From an uncultured Clostridia bacterium (lineage in GTDB: Bacteria > Bacillota > Clostridia > TANB77 > CAG-508), in assembly GCA_934162365.1 (NCBI GenBank), contig CAKPIK010000005.1, positions 1-64,000 of the forward strand: DNA of 64,000 bases. Reading direction: 5' to 3'. A program made the translations under genes and the position numbers. Position 1 is the first letter of the stretch. Each line of letters begins with the position of its first letter. Below, in pieces: positions 18,926 through 25,827 of this stretch. The notes under the pieces are model-generated. The model did not search any database. It was not told the origin of the DNA and was given only the letters and a program-made list of their open reading frames with translations.

Positions 18926-19319
18926 ATGGTAGAGATTTTAAGTGGTTTTATATCTGGAATTGTTAGTGGAGTAGGAATGGGTGGAGGAACAATATTGATT
19001 TTGTGTTTGTCAATTTTTTGTGGACTTGATCAAAAAATTGCACAAGCTACTAATCTTATTTTTTTTATTCCAACTTCTATTGCGGCAATATGTATTAATA
19101 TAAAAGAAAAAAAGATAGATTTTAATGTGACTAAAATAATAGTTTTATTTGGAATTATACGGAGCAATTTTAGGAGCATTTATTGCACAAAAAATGGAAA
19201 CAAAATTGTTAAAACGAACATTTGGAATTTTTCTAGCAATTATATCAATTTATGAAATTTATGTTTTTATAAAAGAGTATATAATTCATAAAAAAAGAAA
19301 TAATAAAATAAAACAATAA
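18926..19319 (+). CDS. TauE/SafE half-protein 2, read through a +1 shift at CGG
   Basis: Starts MVEILSGFISGIVSGVGMGG with the family glycine motif and runs in frame to KIIVLFGII, then meets CGG at 19160-19162. Skipping the C gives GGA GCA and the family-like continuation GAILGAFIAQKMETKLLKRT, ending KKRNNKIKQ at 19319. The joined product is about 130 residues with about four spans. Reading straight on gives a hydrophilic, unrelated tail that stops at 19255. AAAGGAGAAG precedes the ATG. With the preceding gene it probably forms a two-subunit permease. The same type of shift occurs in both halves and in ftsW. Confidence 0.8.
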
Positions 19320-19340
19320 TTATCGTAGGAGGAATGAAAT

Positions 19341-19475
19341 ATGAAATTTACAAAAGGAATGATTATAGGTGGAATGTTAGCAGCTGGAGCAATGCTTATG
19401 TATAGTGATAGTATTAATACTAAGAAAATAATGAAAAAGGGAAAACAATTAGTAAAAAAAATGGGAATAATTTAA
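19341..19475 (+). CDS. small membrane protein (44 aa), unknown
   Basis: MKFTKGMIIGGMLAAGAMLM followed by a lysine-rich tail (KKIMKKGKQLVKKMG). One hydrophobic segment near the N-terminus and a basic cytosolic tail, resembling the short YtxH-like or DUF3918-like proteins of Firmicutes. A strong AGGAGG (19328-19333) precedes the ATG and a perfect terminator follows. Function not known. Confidence 0.7.
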   Translation: MKFTKGMIIGGMLAAGAMLMYSDSINTKKIMKKGKQLVKKMGII

Positions 19476-19479
19476 ACAT

Positions 19480-19640
19480 AAAAGAGAAAGTAGAAAATAC
19501 TTTCTCTTTTAATATACTAGGAAATGAGAAATTTCCTAGTATATTAAAAATGCTATAATCGCTATTGCCTTTGAGATTTCCTCATTTCATTCGGAAACTC
19601 AAATCGGCGAGAACAAAGGACGACTAAAGTCGCTTTGTTC
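19480..19640. repeat. array of four hairpins between convergent genes
   Basis: Four back-to-back inverted repeats: AAAAGAGAAAGTA/TACTTTCTCTTTT (19480-19492/19498-19510, a terminator), AATATACTAGGAAAT/ATTTCCTAGTATATT (19511-19525/19531-19545), TTGAG(a)TTTCC/GGAAACTCAA (19571-19581/19593-19602) and GAACAAAG plus CGACT paired with AGTCG plus CTTTGTTC (19611-19625/19628-19640). Together they fill the gap between the small protein and the minus-strand gene ending at 19642. Confidence 0.7.
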
Positions 19641-19641
19641 A

Positions 19642-20112
19642 CTAAATTAATTTACCGAAATCATTTTTCTTTGGACAACAGCCATGGTCATCTATGCATT
19701 TTTCCATATCTTCTTTTTTACCTACAAAGCAATCACAGTGTTTCATATCTACACCTTTTAAACATTTGCCTTCACGATGTGGTTTTGCACATACTTTAAC
19801 ATGTTTTACTCTATCTACCCATATTTGAATGTCATATTTTTTATCTGGACATAGAGGACCAAAAACAAATTCACCATCTTTATCAGTAAATGTATGAGAG
19901 ACAGGTCTTCTTGTTTCTTTACCACAGTCAAAATCAACTTCTATAAGTTTTACAACAGCATCTCTTATTGGTTCTTTATAACAGTCTCTAATTACACCGT
20001 ATAATACACCTCTATTATCTTCAGGTAAAACTATATCTAAATCGAATTGTTTACCTGTTGCAATATGACCATCTACATTACTAATTGGACAACATTTATT
20101 TTCAAATTCCAT
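19642..20112 (-). CDS. cysteine-rich carboxypeptidase-regulatory-like domain protein
   Basis: 156 residues with twelve cysteines, including two CC pairs near the ends (residues 7-8 and about 145-146) and a CDC. The middle (about residues 34-100, RGVLYGVIRDCYKEPIRDAV to the DGEFVFGPL turn) resembles the transthyretin-like carboxypeptidase regulatory fold (CarboxypepD_reg). No signal peptide or membrane span is seen, so the cysteines could bind metal or crosslink in a surface or coat layer; this is inference. Similar Cys-rich proteins occur in Clostridia. AAGGAAGTTT-type site precedes the ATG. Confidence 0.6.
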   Translation of the reverse strand: MEFENKCCPISNVDGHIATGKQFDLDIVLPEDNRGVLYGVIRDCYKEPIRDAVVKLIEVDFDCGKETRRPVSHTFTDKDGEFVFGPLCPDKKYDIQIWVDRVKHVKVCAKPHREGKCLKGVDMKHCDCFVGKKEDMEKCIDDHGCCPKKNDFGKLI

Positions 20113-20190
20113 AATAAACTTCCTTTCATACTAATCTAAGCAATTAGCTTAATATATTATATGAAAAATAAATATTATTGCTACTTTGTG

Positions 20191-20219
20191 TTGAAAAATA
20201 TACTAAAATATGATATAAA
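20191..20219 (+). promoter_or_regulatory. promoter for the cdaA group
   Basis: TTGAAA at 20191-20196 and TATAAA at 20214-20219 with a 17-base spacer, 35 bases before the small gene at 20255. Confidence 0.55.
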
Positions 20220-20254
20220 ATATAAATAACAAATAAGAAGGTAGGAATGGAAAA

Positions 20255-20380
20255 ATGGCAGAAAAAAAGAAAATAGATAAAAGCAAAATATTAACTAGAG
20301 CTATAGCAGCAGTTATGGCTGGATTAATGCTATTAGGAATTTGCTTTACATTTATATATTACATTATTCGTATGTTTTAA
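20255..20380 (+). CDS. small single-span membrane protein (41 aa)
   Basis: MAEKKKIDKSKILTRAIAAV followed by a hydrophobic span (MAGLMLLGICFTFIYYIIRM). The N-terminal half is basic and would be cytosolic. AAGAAGGTAGG lies upstream, the start is the ATG at 20255, and cdaA follows after 34 bases, so it is probably in the same transcript. Too short for most gene finders; function unknown. Confidence 0.65.
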   Translation: MAEKKKIDKSKILTRAIAAVMAGLMLLGICFTFIYYIIRMF

Positions 20381-20414
20381 TTATAAAATAAATATAAAAA
20401 GAAGGTAAAAAATT

Positions 20415-21317
20415 ATGAATGATAATCCAATGATAGAAATGAAAGATTTTTGGGTACAAACCTTTAATCATTATACGCAAAATCCATGGAGTATAATAAC
20501 TTTAATTATAGATGTTTTTATAGTTTCCTTTTTAACAGTACAAATAGTTAAGATACTAAAAGGTTCGAGAGCTATGCAGTTAGTTAAAGGAATTATTTTT
20601 TTATTGTTAATAACGTGGTTAAGCTCAATATTTAATTTGAAAATATTAAATTATATTTTAACTACTGTTATGACCTATGGTGTAATATTGCTAATAGTTC
20701 TATTTCAACCAGAACTAAGAAGAGCATTAGAACAACTTGGATCTTCAAATAAATTAACAAGGTATTTCGGATTAGAAAAAGATATAATTTCTAAAACAAA
20801 AGAAGATATTTATAAAATAGGTATAGCTGTTATGGAATTATCTAAAACAAAAACAGGAGCATTAATTGTTATTGAAAGAGACATAAGATTAAAAGAGATT
20901 ATATCAACAGGAATAACAATAAATTCAGAAATCTCACCACAACTATTAGTAAATATATTTACACCTAATACGCCTTTGCATGATGGAGCTGTTATAATAA
21001 GTGAGAACAAAATTGCAGCTGCAGCGTGTATGTTGCCATTAGCATCTGATGGAAATATTGCAAGAGAACTAGGAACAAGACATAGAGCAGCAATAGGAAT
21101 GAGTAAAGAATCTGATGCAATAATAGTAGTTGTGTCTGAAGAAACAGGGAAAATATCTATTGCAAAAGAAGGAACATTAATAGCAGATTTAAAAGAAGAA
21201 GCCTTAAAGAAAATATTAATTAGCAACATAATTACTAAAAGATTTAAAGAAGAAGACAAAAAAACATTATTTGATAAAGTAAAAAATCTAAAATTTAAAA
21301 ATAGCAACAATAAATAA
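20415..21317 (+). CDS. cdaA: Diadenylate cyclase CdaA
   Basis: 300 residues. Three N-terminal membrane spans (within about residues 25-100) followed by a DisA_N cyclase domain with DGA at about 190-192 and RHR at about 222-224, the motifs that bind ATP. It makes cyclic di-AMP, which controls potassium and osmolyte balance and cell-wall homeostasis. The usual partner cdaR (ybbR) is not next to it; truA follows after 26 bases. Confidence 0.95.
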   Translation: MNDNPMIEMKDFWVQTFNHYTQNPWSIITLIIDVFIVSFLTVQIVKILKGSRAMQLVKGIIFLLLITWLSSIFNLKILNYILTTVMTYGVILLIVLFQPELRRALEQLGSSNKLTRYFGLEKDIISKTKEDIYKIGIAVMELSKTKTGALIVIERDIRLKEIISTGITINSEISPQLLVNIFTPNTPLHDGAVIISENKIAAAACMLPLASDGNIARELGTRHRAAIGMSKESDAIIVVVSEETGKISIAKEGTLIADLKEEALKKILISNIITKRFKEEDKKTLFDKVKNLKFKNSNNK

Positions 21318-21343
21318 TTTGCAATATAAATAAGGAAGAAAAT

Positions 21344-22081
21344 ATGCGAAATATTAAACTAACAATAGAATATGATGGGAAGGACTTCAATGGCTGGCAA
21401 AAACAACCTAATAAATTAAATATTCAGGGAGAAATAGAAAGAGCAATAAAAGACATAACAGGAGAAGATGTTGATTTAATTGCTTCAGGAAGAACCGATG
21501 CGGGTGTACATGCGTTGGGACAAGTTGCAAATTTTAAAACAGATTCAAATATACCAGTTGAAAAAATACCAATTGCATTAAATACAAAGCTTAAACGAAG
21601 TATAAGAATTTTAGCTGCAGAAGAAGTAGATGAACGATTTCATAGCAGATATAATTGTAAGAAAAAAACATACAAATATGTAATTAATAATTCAGCAAAC
21701 GGAACAGCAATATATAGAAATTTAGAGTATAATTTTTCACAAGAATTAAATGTAGATAAAATGAATGAGGCAGTAAAATATTTTATTGGAGAACATGATT
21801 TTAAAGGATTTAAAGCAAGTGGAACAAGTTCAAAAAGTTCTGTAAGAACTATTTATGACGCAAAGGTGTATAAAAATGGAGACAGAGTAAATATTGAACT
21901 TACTGGAAATGGATTTTTATATAATATGGTAAGAATAATATCAGGAACATTAATAGATGTGGGAATTGGAAAAATCTTACCAGAAGAAGTACCAGATATA
22001 ATAAACTCAAAGGAAAGAACCAAAGCAGGCAAAACCTTGCCACCTAATGGGCTATATTTGGTAAAAGTTGAATATGAATAA
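21344..22081 (+). CDS. truA: tRNA pseudouridine synthase A
   Basis: 245 residues; makes pseudouridine at positions 38-40 of the tRNA anticodon arm. The catalytic aspartate lies in GRTDAGVHALGQ (about residue 51). The start MRNIKLTIEYDGKDFNGWQK is typical. TAAGGAAGAA precedes the ATG. Probably co-transcribed with cdaA. Confidence 0.96.
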   Translation: MRNIKLTIEYDGKDFNGWQKQPNKLNIQGEIERAIKDITGEDVDLIASGRTDAGVHALGQVANFKTDSNIPVEKIPIALNTKLKRSIRILAAEEVDERFHSRYNCKKKTYKYVINNSANGTAIYRNLEYNFSQELNVDKMNEAVKYFIGEHDFKGFKASGTSSKSSVRTIYDAKVYKNGDRVNIELTGNGFLYNMVRIISGTLIDVGIGKILPEEVPDIINSKERTKAGKTLPPNGLYLVKVEYE

Positions 22082-22098
22082 TATAAAATAAAGAGATA

Positions 22099-22305
22099 TT
22101 ATACAATTTTATGCGTAATATCTCTTATATATTGCCCAATTTCTTTGTCTGATAAATTTAATGTTTTTATTAATTTAGATAGTATATCTCTTCTAGGTAA
22201 ATCTTCCTCTTTATCAATTCTAACATATTGCCTAAGGCTTATGTTTAAAAGGTCTGACATTTGTTTTTGTGTATATCCACATGCAATTCTTTTTTCTTTT
22301 ATCAT
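22099..22305 (-). CDS. XRE-family transcriptional regulator, small
   Basis: 68 residues, little more than one helix-turn-helix (MIKEKRIACGYTQKQMSDLL, with SLRQYVRIDKEE as recognition region). GGTGAT precedes the ATG on this strand. It is divergent from the prepilin-like gene at 22419; a near-perfect palindrome overlaps that gene's promoter, so it probably controls that gene and itself. Confidence 0.8.
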   Translation of the reverse strand: MIKEKRIACGYTQKQMSDLLNISLRQYVRIDKEEDLPRRDILSKLIKTLNLSDKEIGQYIRDITHKIV

Positions 22306-22351
22306 TTAATATCACCATTAAAATTATCACATAAAAATATGTTTATTGGTA

Positions 22352-22380
22352 TTGACATTAAACGTCATATATGATTTAAT
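22352..22380 (+). promoter_or_regulatory. promoter with overlapping palindrome, prepilin-like gene
   Basis: TTGACA at 22352-22357 and TTTAAT at 22375-22380, spacer 17. Between and over them lies ATTAAA-cg-TCATATATGA-TTTAAT (22357-22380), which is a perfect palindrome except for the inserted CG. This is a good operator candidate for the divergent XRE protein. Confidence 0.6.
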
Positions 22381-22418
22381 CATTAAAATTAAATAATATA
22401 AACAAAGGAGAAATAAGA

Positions 22419-23681
22419 ATGAAAAAACAAAAAATGAACAAAGGTATAACTTTAATTGCTTTAATAATTACAATAATTGTGTTATTAATTTTGGCAGCAG
22501 TGGCAATAGTAGCAATAAAAGGAGATGGAATAATTGCTCACGCCAAGAATGCAAAAGGGGATTATACGCAAGCACAAACAAACGAGCAATCAACCCTGCA
22601 AGGATATCTTGACAAGTTAGAAGAAAGCCAATTGGAAAGTATAAAAATAAAAGATAACTTAAATAAAGTATTAAGTACAGGTGGAAATATAACACTGGAA
22701 GATGATTTTGGAAATAAGATAAAAGTACCGGCAGGGTTTAAAATAATAACAAAAACAGATACAGAAAATACAGACTTAAATTATACAGCAGAAACAATAG
22801 ATGTAACAAAAGGAATAGTAGCAGAAGATGGAGAAGGTAATCAGTTTGTATGGATACCAGTAGGAACAATATATACAGATATAGAAAAAACAGAAGCAAA
22901 TGCAAAAACAATAATGCTAGGAAGGTATGCAAATTTTACTAAAACAAACAATGCATATACAGTAGCACAAAATGCGAGTGATTATGGAACTCAAGTGGAA
23001 CTAAGTGGACTTACAGAAGATACAACATCAAATCATAATTCTGATTATAAAAATTCAATAGCAAAAAACATAGGAAAATTTTGTACAAAATCACTTGCTA
23101 ATGGAGGATATTATATAGGAAGATATGAAGCAAGAGTAGAAAACTATGATGCTTCCAATATAAATACATATAATAGTGGAGATTCTACAGATTGGACTGG
23201 ATATGTAGCAGAAAGTGGAAAACAGTTAAAATTAGCAAGTAAAGCAAATTCACAAGTATGGAATTATGTAACACAAAATAAAGCGAGCAGTTTGTGTCAA
23301 AGTATGTATACAAATAAGCCATTTGAGAGTGATTTAGTAAATAGTTATGCATGGGATACAGCAATAATCTTTTTCCAAGAGTTTGGAGGAAATGAAGGCA
23401 ACAATTATGCTAATAAAACAAGTGTAAATCATAGTTTAGCAAATACAGGAACATCAGGAACGAGTTATACTGGAACAGAAAAAGATGTAATATGTAATGT
23501 GTATGATATGGCAAGTAATTGTTTTGAATTGTCAACAGAAACCCGTAGCGGTTCTTACGGTCCTTGCACTGAACGTGGTGGTAATTGCATCAACAGCAGC
23601 AGCTACACGAGCGTTCGTTACGGCAGCAGCACGACCCATGCTAACGTTTACGTTTCTTTCCGCCCACTTTTATATATGTAG
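22419..23681 (+). CDS. prepilin-like protein with FGE/C-type-lectin-like C-terminus (probable DGR target)
   Basis: 420 residues. Residues 8-35 (KGITLIALIITIIVLLILAA) form a type IV prepilin-like leader and helix with cleavage expected after the glycine of KG-ITLIAL, but without the usual Glu5. A middle domain follows (about 90-200). From about residue 225 (GGYYIGRYEARVENYD) to the end it resembles the formylglycine-generating-enzyme/C-type-lectin fold, ending DMASNCFELSTE, RGG and SFRPLLYM. That fold carries the variable region in diversity-generating-retroelement targets, and the last 140 bases differ sharply in base composition. AAAGGAGAAA precedes the ATG. Probably surface-exposed; ligand unknown. 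Confidence 0.75.
   Translation: MKKQKMNKGITLIALIITIIVLLILAAVAIVAIKGDGIIAHAKNAKGDYTQAQTNEQSTLQGYLDKLEESQLESIKIKDNLNKVLSTGGNITLEDDFGNKIKVPAGFKIITKTDTENTDLNYTAETIDVTKGIVAEDGEGNQFVWIPVGTIYTDIEKTEANAKTIMLGRYANFTKTNNAYTVAQNASDYGTQVELSGLTEDTTSNHNSDYKNSIAKNIGKFCTKSLANGGYYIGRYEARVENYDASNINTYNSGDSTDWTGYVAESGKQLKLASKANSQVWNYVTQNKASSLCQSMYTNKPFESDLVNSYAWDTAIIFFQEFGGNEGNNYANKTSVNHSLANTGTSGTSYTGTEKDVICNVYDMASNCFELSTETRSGSYGPCTERGGNCINSSSYTSVRYGSSTTHANVYVSFRPLLYM
23541..23681 (+). repeat. GC-rich variable-region-like 3' end
   Basis: Positions 23541-23670 are 53% G+C by my count (69 of 130), against 30% in the preceding 60 bases. Codons switch abruptly to NNC types (AGC, TAC, AAC, GGC, ACC) that are rare in the rest of the gene, including AGC AGC AGC TAC and TAC GGC AGC AGC. 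The protein segment is the ligand-facing end of a lectin-like fold. This is what a DGR variable region copied from a template repeat looks like. No template repeat or reverse transcriptase is in the window, so they would act from elsewhere. Confidence 0.6.
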
Positions 23682-23755
23682 GACTGAACGCTGAAGGCGA
23701 AATGCTATAATTGAGCTTGTCAAGAATAGAGTGTTAAAATTCAAAAAAATATATG

Positions 23756-23829
23756 TTGCTTTTTGTAGAATAAAATTGTATAATATATATTAGTAAGATT
23801 TAGACAGAATTTGATTCTGTCTAAATTTT
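23756..23829 (+). promoter_or_regulatory. promoter followed at once by terminator hairpin (attenuator candidate)
   Basis: TTGCTT (23756-23761) and TATAAT (23779-23784) with a 17-base spacer predict a start near 23791. TTTAGACAGAAT (23799-23810) and ATTCTGTCTAAA (23814-23825) then form a 12-bp stem with loop TTG followed by TTTTT. The AAGGAGG of the next gene comes about 20 bases later. The hairpin could end the prepilin-like transcript, but given the promoter upstream it would also attenuate the gene at 23857. Confidence 0.55.
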
Positions 23830-23856
23830 TGCAGAAGGTTATGCAAGGAGGAAAAA

Positions 23857-24909
23857 ATGGAAGGCAATAATAAAAAACAAATGAAGAAAAATGGTAAAGT
23901 TAAACTTTTAATAGTAAAAATTATTTTGATATTATTTGTGACTGGGGCAATTTCAGGTTTGGTTCTTTTATATGGACCATGGCATGGGTTTAGAGATTGG
24001 CTTATAACTACATCAATGACTACATTAAGCCACCAATGGATGTGTACATCTTTTTATAGTGATAAAACTATAAATGAAGTTTTAAATAATAATGCTGTAA
24101 TTGAAACAGGTGAAAGCACAAATGCAGAAGAAGTAGAAATTGTAGCTGTAATTGATGACGAGAAATACGAAAATAAATATGAAGAAGCAATCCTAAAAAA
24201 AGATAAAGGAAATGACTTATATAAAGTAATAGAAATAAGTGGAAAAGGATACACTGGACATTTAGTAGCTGTATATGATCCATCTAAAATTTCAGTTTGT
24301 AGTACTAAGTATTTAGGAACTAAAGGACAATATTTAGTTGATATGGCTAAGGAAAATAATGCAGCTGTTGCTATTAATGGTGGTGGATTTATAGATCCAA
24401 ATTATAATAGTTTAGGTGGTGTTCCACAAGGTATAGTTATAAAAGATGGAAAAGTAATTAGTAATAAGACTTATAAAAAAGCTGGTGGAATTATAGGATT
24501 TACTAATGAAAATAAATTAATACTAGGAAAGATGACAGCTAAAGAAGCTCTAAATAAAGGAGTTAGAGATGCAGTTTCGTTTGGGCCATTTTTAATTGTA
24601 AATGGAAAAGCATCATTTATTAAAGGAAATGGTGGATGGGGAACAGCACCAAGATCTGCAATAGGTCAAAGAAAAGATGGTATTGTTTTATTCCTAGTAA
24701 TAGATGGCAGAATGATAGGTAGACCTGGAGCAGATATGGTAGACTTAACAGAAATAATGCAAAGATATGGAGCATATAATGCAGCAAATTTAGACGGTGG
24801 AACATCTTGTGGACTTGTTGTTGAAGGAAAATTAATAAATGATCCAGTAAACGGAAGCGGAAAACACAAAACAAGAATGATAGCTACTGGATTTATGGTA
24901 AAAAAATAA
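23857..24909 (+). CDS. Phosphodiester glycosidase (NAGPA-like) family protein
   Basis: 350 residues. A basic N-terminus and one membrane span (about residues 19-41) anchor an outside domain. From about residue 150 it matches the NAGPA/phosphodiester glycosidase family (PF09992): AVAINGGGFIDPNYN, SFGPFLIVNG, APRSAIGQRKDG and LDGGTSCGLVVEG with the conserved aspartate near the end. Such proteins act on sugar-phosphate or exopolysaccharide linkages at the cell surface; the substrate here is unknown. AAGGAGG precedes the ATG. Confidence 0.85.
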   Translation: MEGNNKKQMKKNGKVKLLIVKIILILFVTGAISGLVLLYGPWHGFRDWLITTSMTTLSHQWMCTSFYSDKTINEVLNNNAVIETGESTNAEEVEIVAVIDDEKYENKYEEAILKKDKGNDLYKVIEISGKGYTGHLVAVYDPSKISVCSTKYLGTKGQYLVDMAKENNAAVAINGGGFIDPNYNSLGGVPQGIVIKDGKVISNKTYKKAGGIIGFTNENKLILGKMTAKEALNKGVRDAVSFGPFLIVNGKASFIKGNGGWGTAPRSAIGQRKDGIVLFLVIDGRMIGRPGADMVDLTEIMQRYGAYNAANLDGGTSCGLVVEGKLINDPVNGSGKHKTRMIATGFMVKK

Positions 24910-24946
24910 AGGGTAGTATTGAATAAAAGAATATATAAAAAAGTAC

Positions 24947-24990
24947 AGAGCTAATAGTAAATATTAAAATATTTGCTATTAGCTCTTTTT
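24947..24990 (+). terminator. intrinsic terminator
   Basis: AGAGCTAATAG (24947-24957) pairs with CTATTAGCTCT (24976-24986), followed by TTTT. Confidence 0.85.
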
Positions 24991-25044
24991 ATAAAATTTT
25001 AAAGAAGAAAACATTAAAAAATTTTAAAAAATTTTAAAAAAGTA

Positions 25045-25110
25045 TTGCATTATATAAAAAGTTATATTAAAATGTATACAAGGTGGTAGAAAGTGGTAGG
25101 AAGTGCCACA
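25045..25110 (+). promoter_or_regulatory. mraZ promoter and phased MraZ boxes
   Basis: TTGCAT (25045-25050) and TAAAAT (25068-25073) with a 17-base spacer. Just after the predicted start three ten-base units begin at 25081, 25091 and 25101 with A(A/G)GTG (AGGTGGTAGA, AAGTGGTAGG, AAGTGCCACA), an exact 10-base phase. Direct repeats of this kind with one-turn spacing are the known MraZ operator type, so MraZ should repress its own cluster here. Confidence 0.7.
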
Positions 25111-25134
25111 AAAATGAGTGGAGGTGAAACAAGG

Positions 25135-25566
25135 TTGTTCATAGGGGAGTACGAGCATAGCGTAGATGCTAAAGGTAGAGTGATAATGCCTGCAAAGCTT
25201 AGAGAAGACATCGGTGAAAAGTTCATTGTAACAAAAGGACTTGACGGGTGTTTATTTGCGTATTCCAAAGAAGAATGGAACAACTTTGAAGAAAAACTTA
25301 AAACATTACCACTAACAAATAAAAATGCTAGAGATTTCGTAAGGTTTTTCTTATCTGGTGCCGTTGAATGTGAAATAGACAAACAAGGAAGATTTTTAAT
25401 TCCAAATAATTTAAGAACTTATGCAATACTTGAAAAAGAGATTATTATAATTGGTGTGGGAACAAGAATTGAAATTTGGAATAGAGAAAACTGGAAGAAA
25501 TACAGCAGTGACGAAAATATTTCTGCAGATGAAATTGCAGAAAATATGACAATGCTTGGTATATAA
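25135..25566 (+). CDS. mraZ: Transcriptional regulator MraZ
   Basis: 143 residues, normal for MraZ, two AbrB-like halves ([20 protein letters not shown] and [20 protein letters not shown]). It forms a ring and represses the division/cell-wall cluster. The start is TTG at 25135 with GGAGGTGA (25120-25127); in-frame GTG and ATG codons further upstream lie in the operator and are rejected. Confidence 0.95.
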   Translation: MFIGEYEHSVDAKGRVIMPAKLREDIGEKFIVTKGLDGCLFAYSKEEWNNFEEKLKTLPLTNKNARDFVRFFLSGAVECEIDKQGRFLIPNNLRTYAILEKEIIIIGVGTRIEIWNRENWKKYSSDENISADEIAENMTMLGI

Positions 25567-25589
25567 CTTGCAAAAGTTTATATAGATAC

Positions 25590-25759
25590 ACAAAAGAAAA
25601 AATACACAAAAGATAACAGTCATTTAATATGACTCAAGATACAAAAGATAAAATTTTTAAGTAAATACAAGAGAAAATTGCTAAAATACAAAAGAAACCT
25701 TAAACAAAAGAAATTATACAAAAGATTAATTACAAAAGATTATGTGTAATTTCAAAAGA
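25590..25759 (+). repeat. cluster of ACAAAAGA motifs between mraZ and rsmH
   Basis: Seven exact ACAAAAGA copies begin at 25590, 25606, 25641, 25688, 25704, 25718 and 25732, with near copies ACAAGAGA at 25667 and TCAAAAGA at 25752. They fill most of a 261-base gap that is short or absent in many dcw clusters. All are on the coding strand. A single copy also precedes murE (29412). They could be binding sites for a protein on DNA or RNA. Confidence 0.6.
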
Positions 25760-25783
25760 AAAAATATCAATTTACAAATGCAA

Positions 25784-25803
25784 GGCGGGTGTTTACGCCC
25801 GCC
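25784..25803 (+). promoter_or_regulatory. very GC-rich hairpin before rsmH
   Basis: GGCGGGTG and CGCCCGCC (25784-25791/25796-25803) form an 8-bp stem (one G-U) with loop TTTA. No T-tract follows, so it is not a standard terminator. It stands 12 bases before the AAGGAG of rsmH in a very AT-rich region. Confidence 0.6.
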
Positions 25804-25827
25804 TAAAATTACTTTAAGGAGCAAAAA

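Noticed and set aside
18602..19255. TauE halves as simple pseudogenes
   Set aside because: Each has only one break, at the same otherwise absent codon, and the rest is intact in frame and family pattern; the same applies to ftsW.
23497..23694. 65-codon frame overlapping the variable-region-like end
   Set aside because: Different frame of the prepilin-like gene; no binding site and no family.
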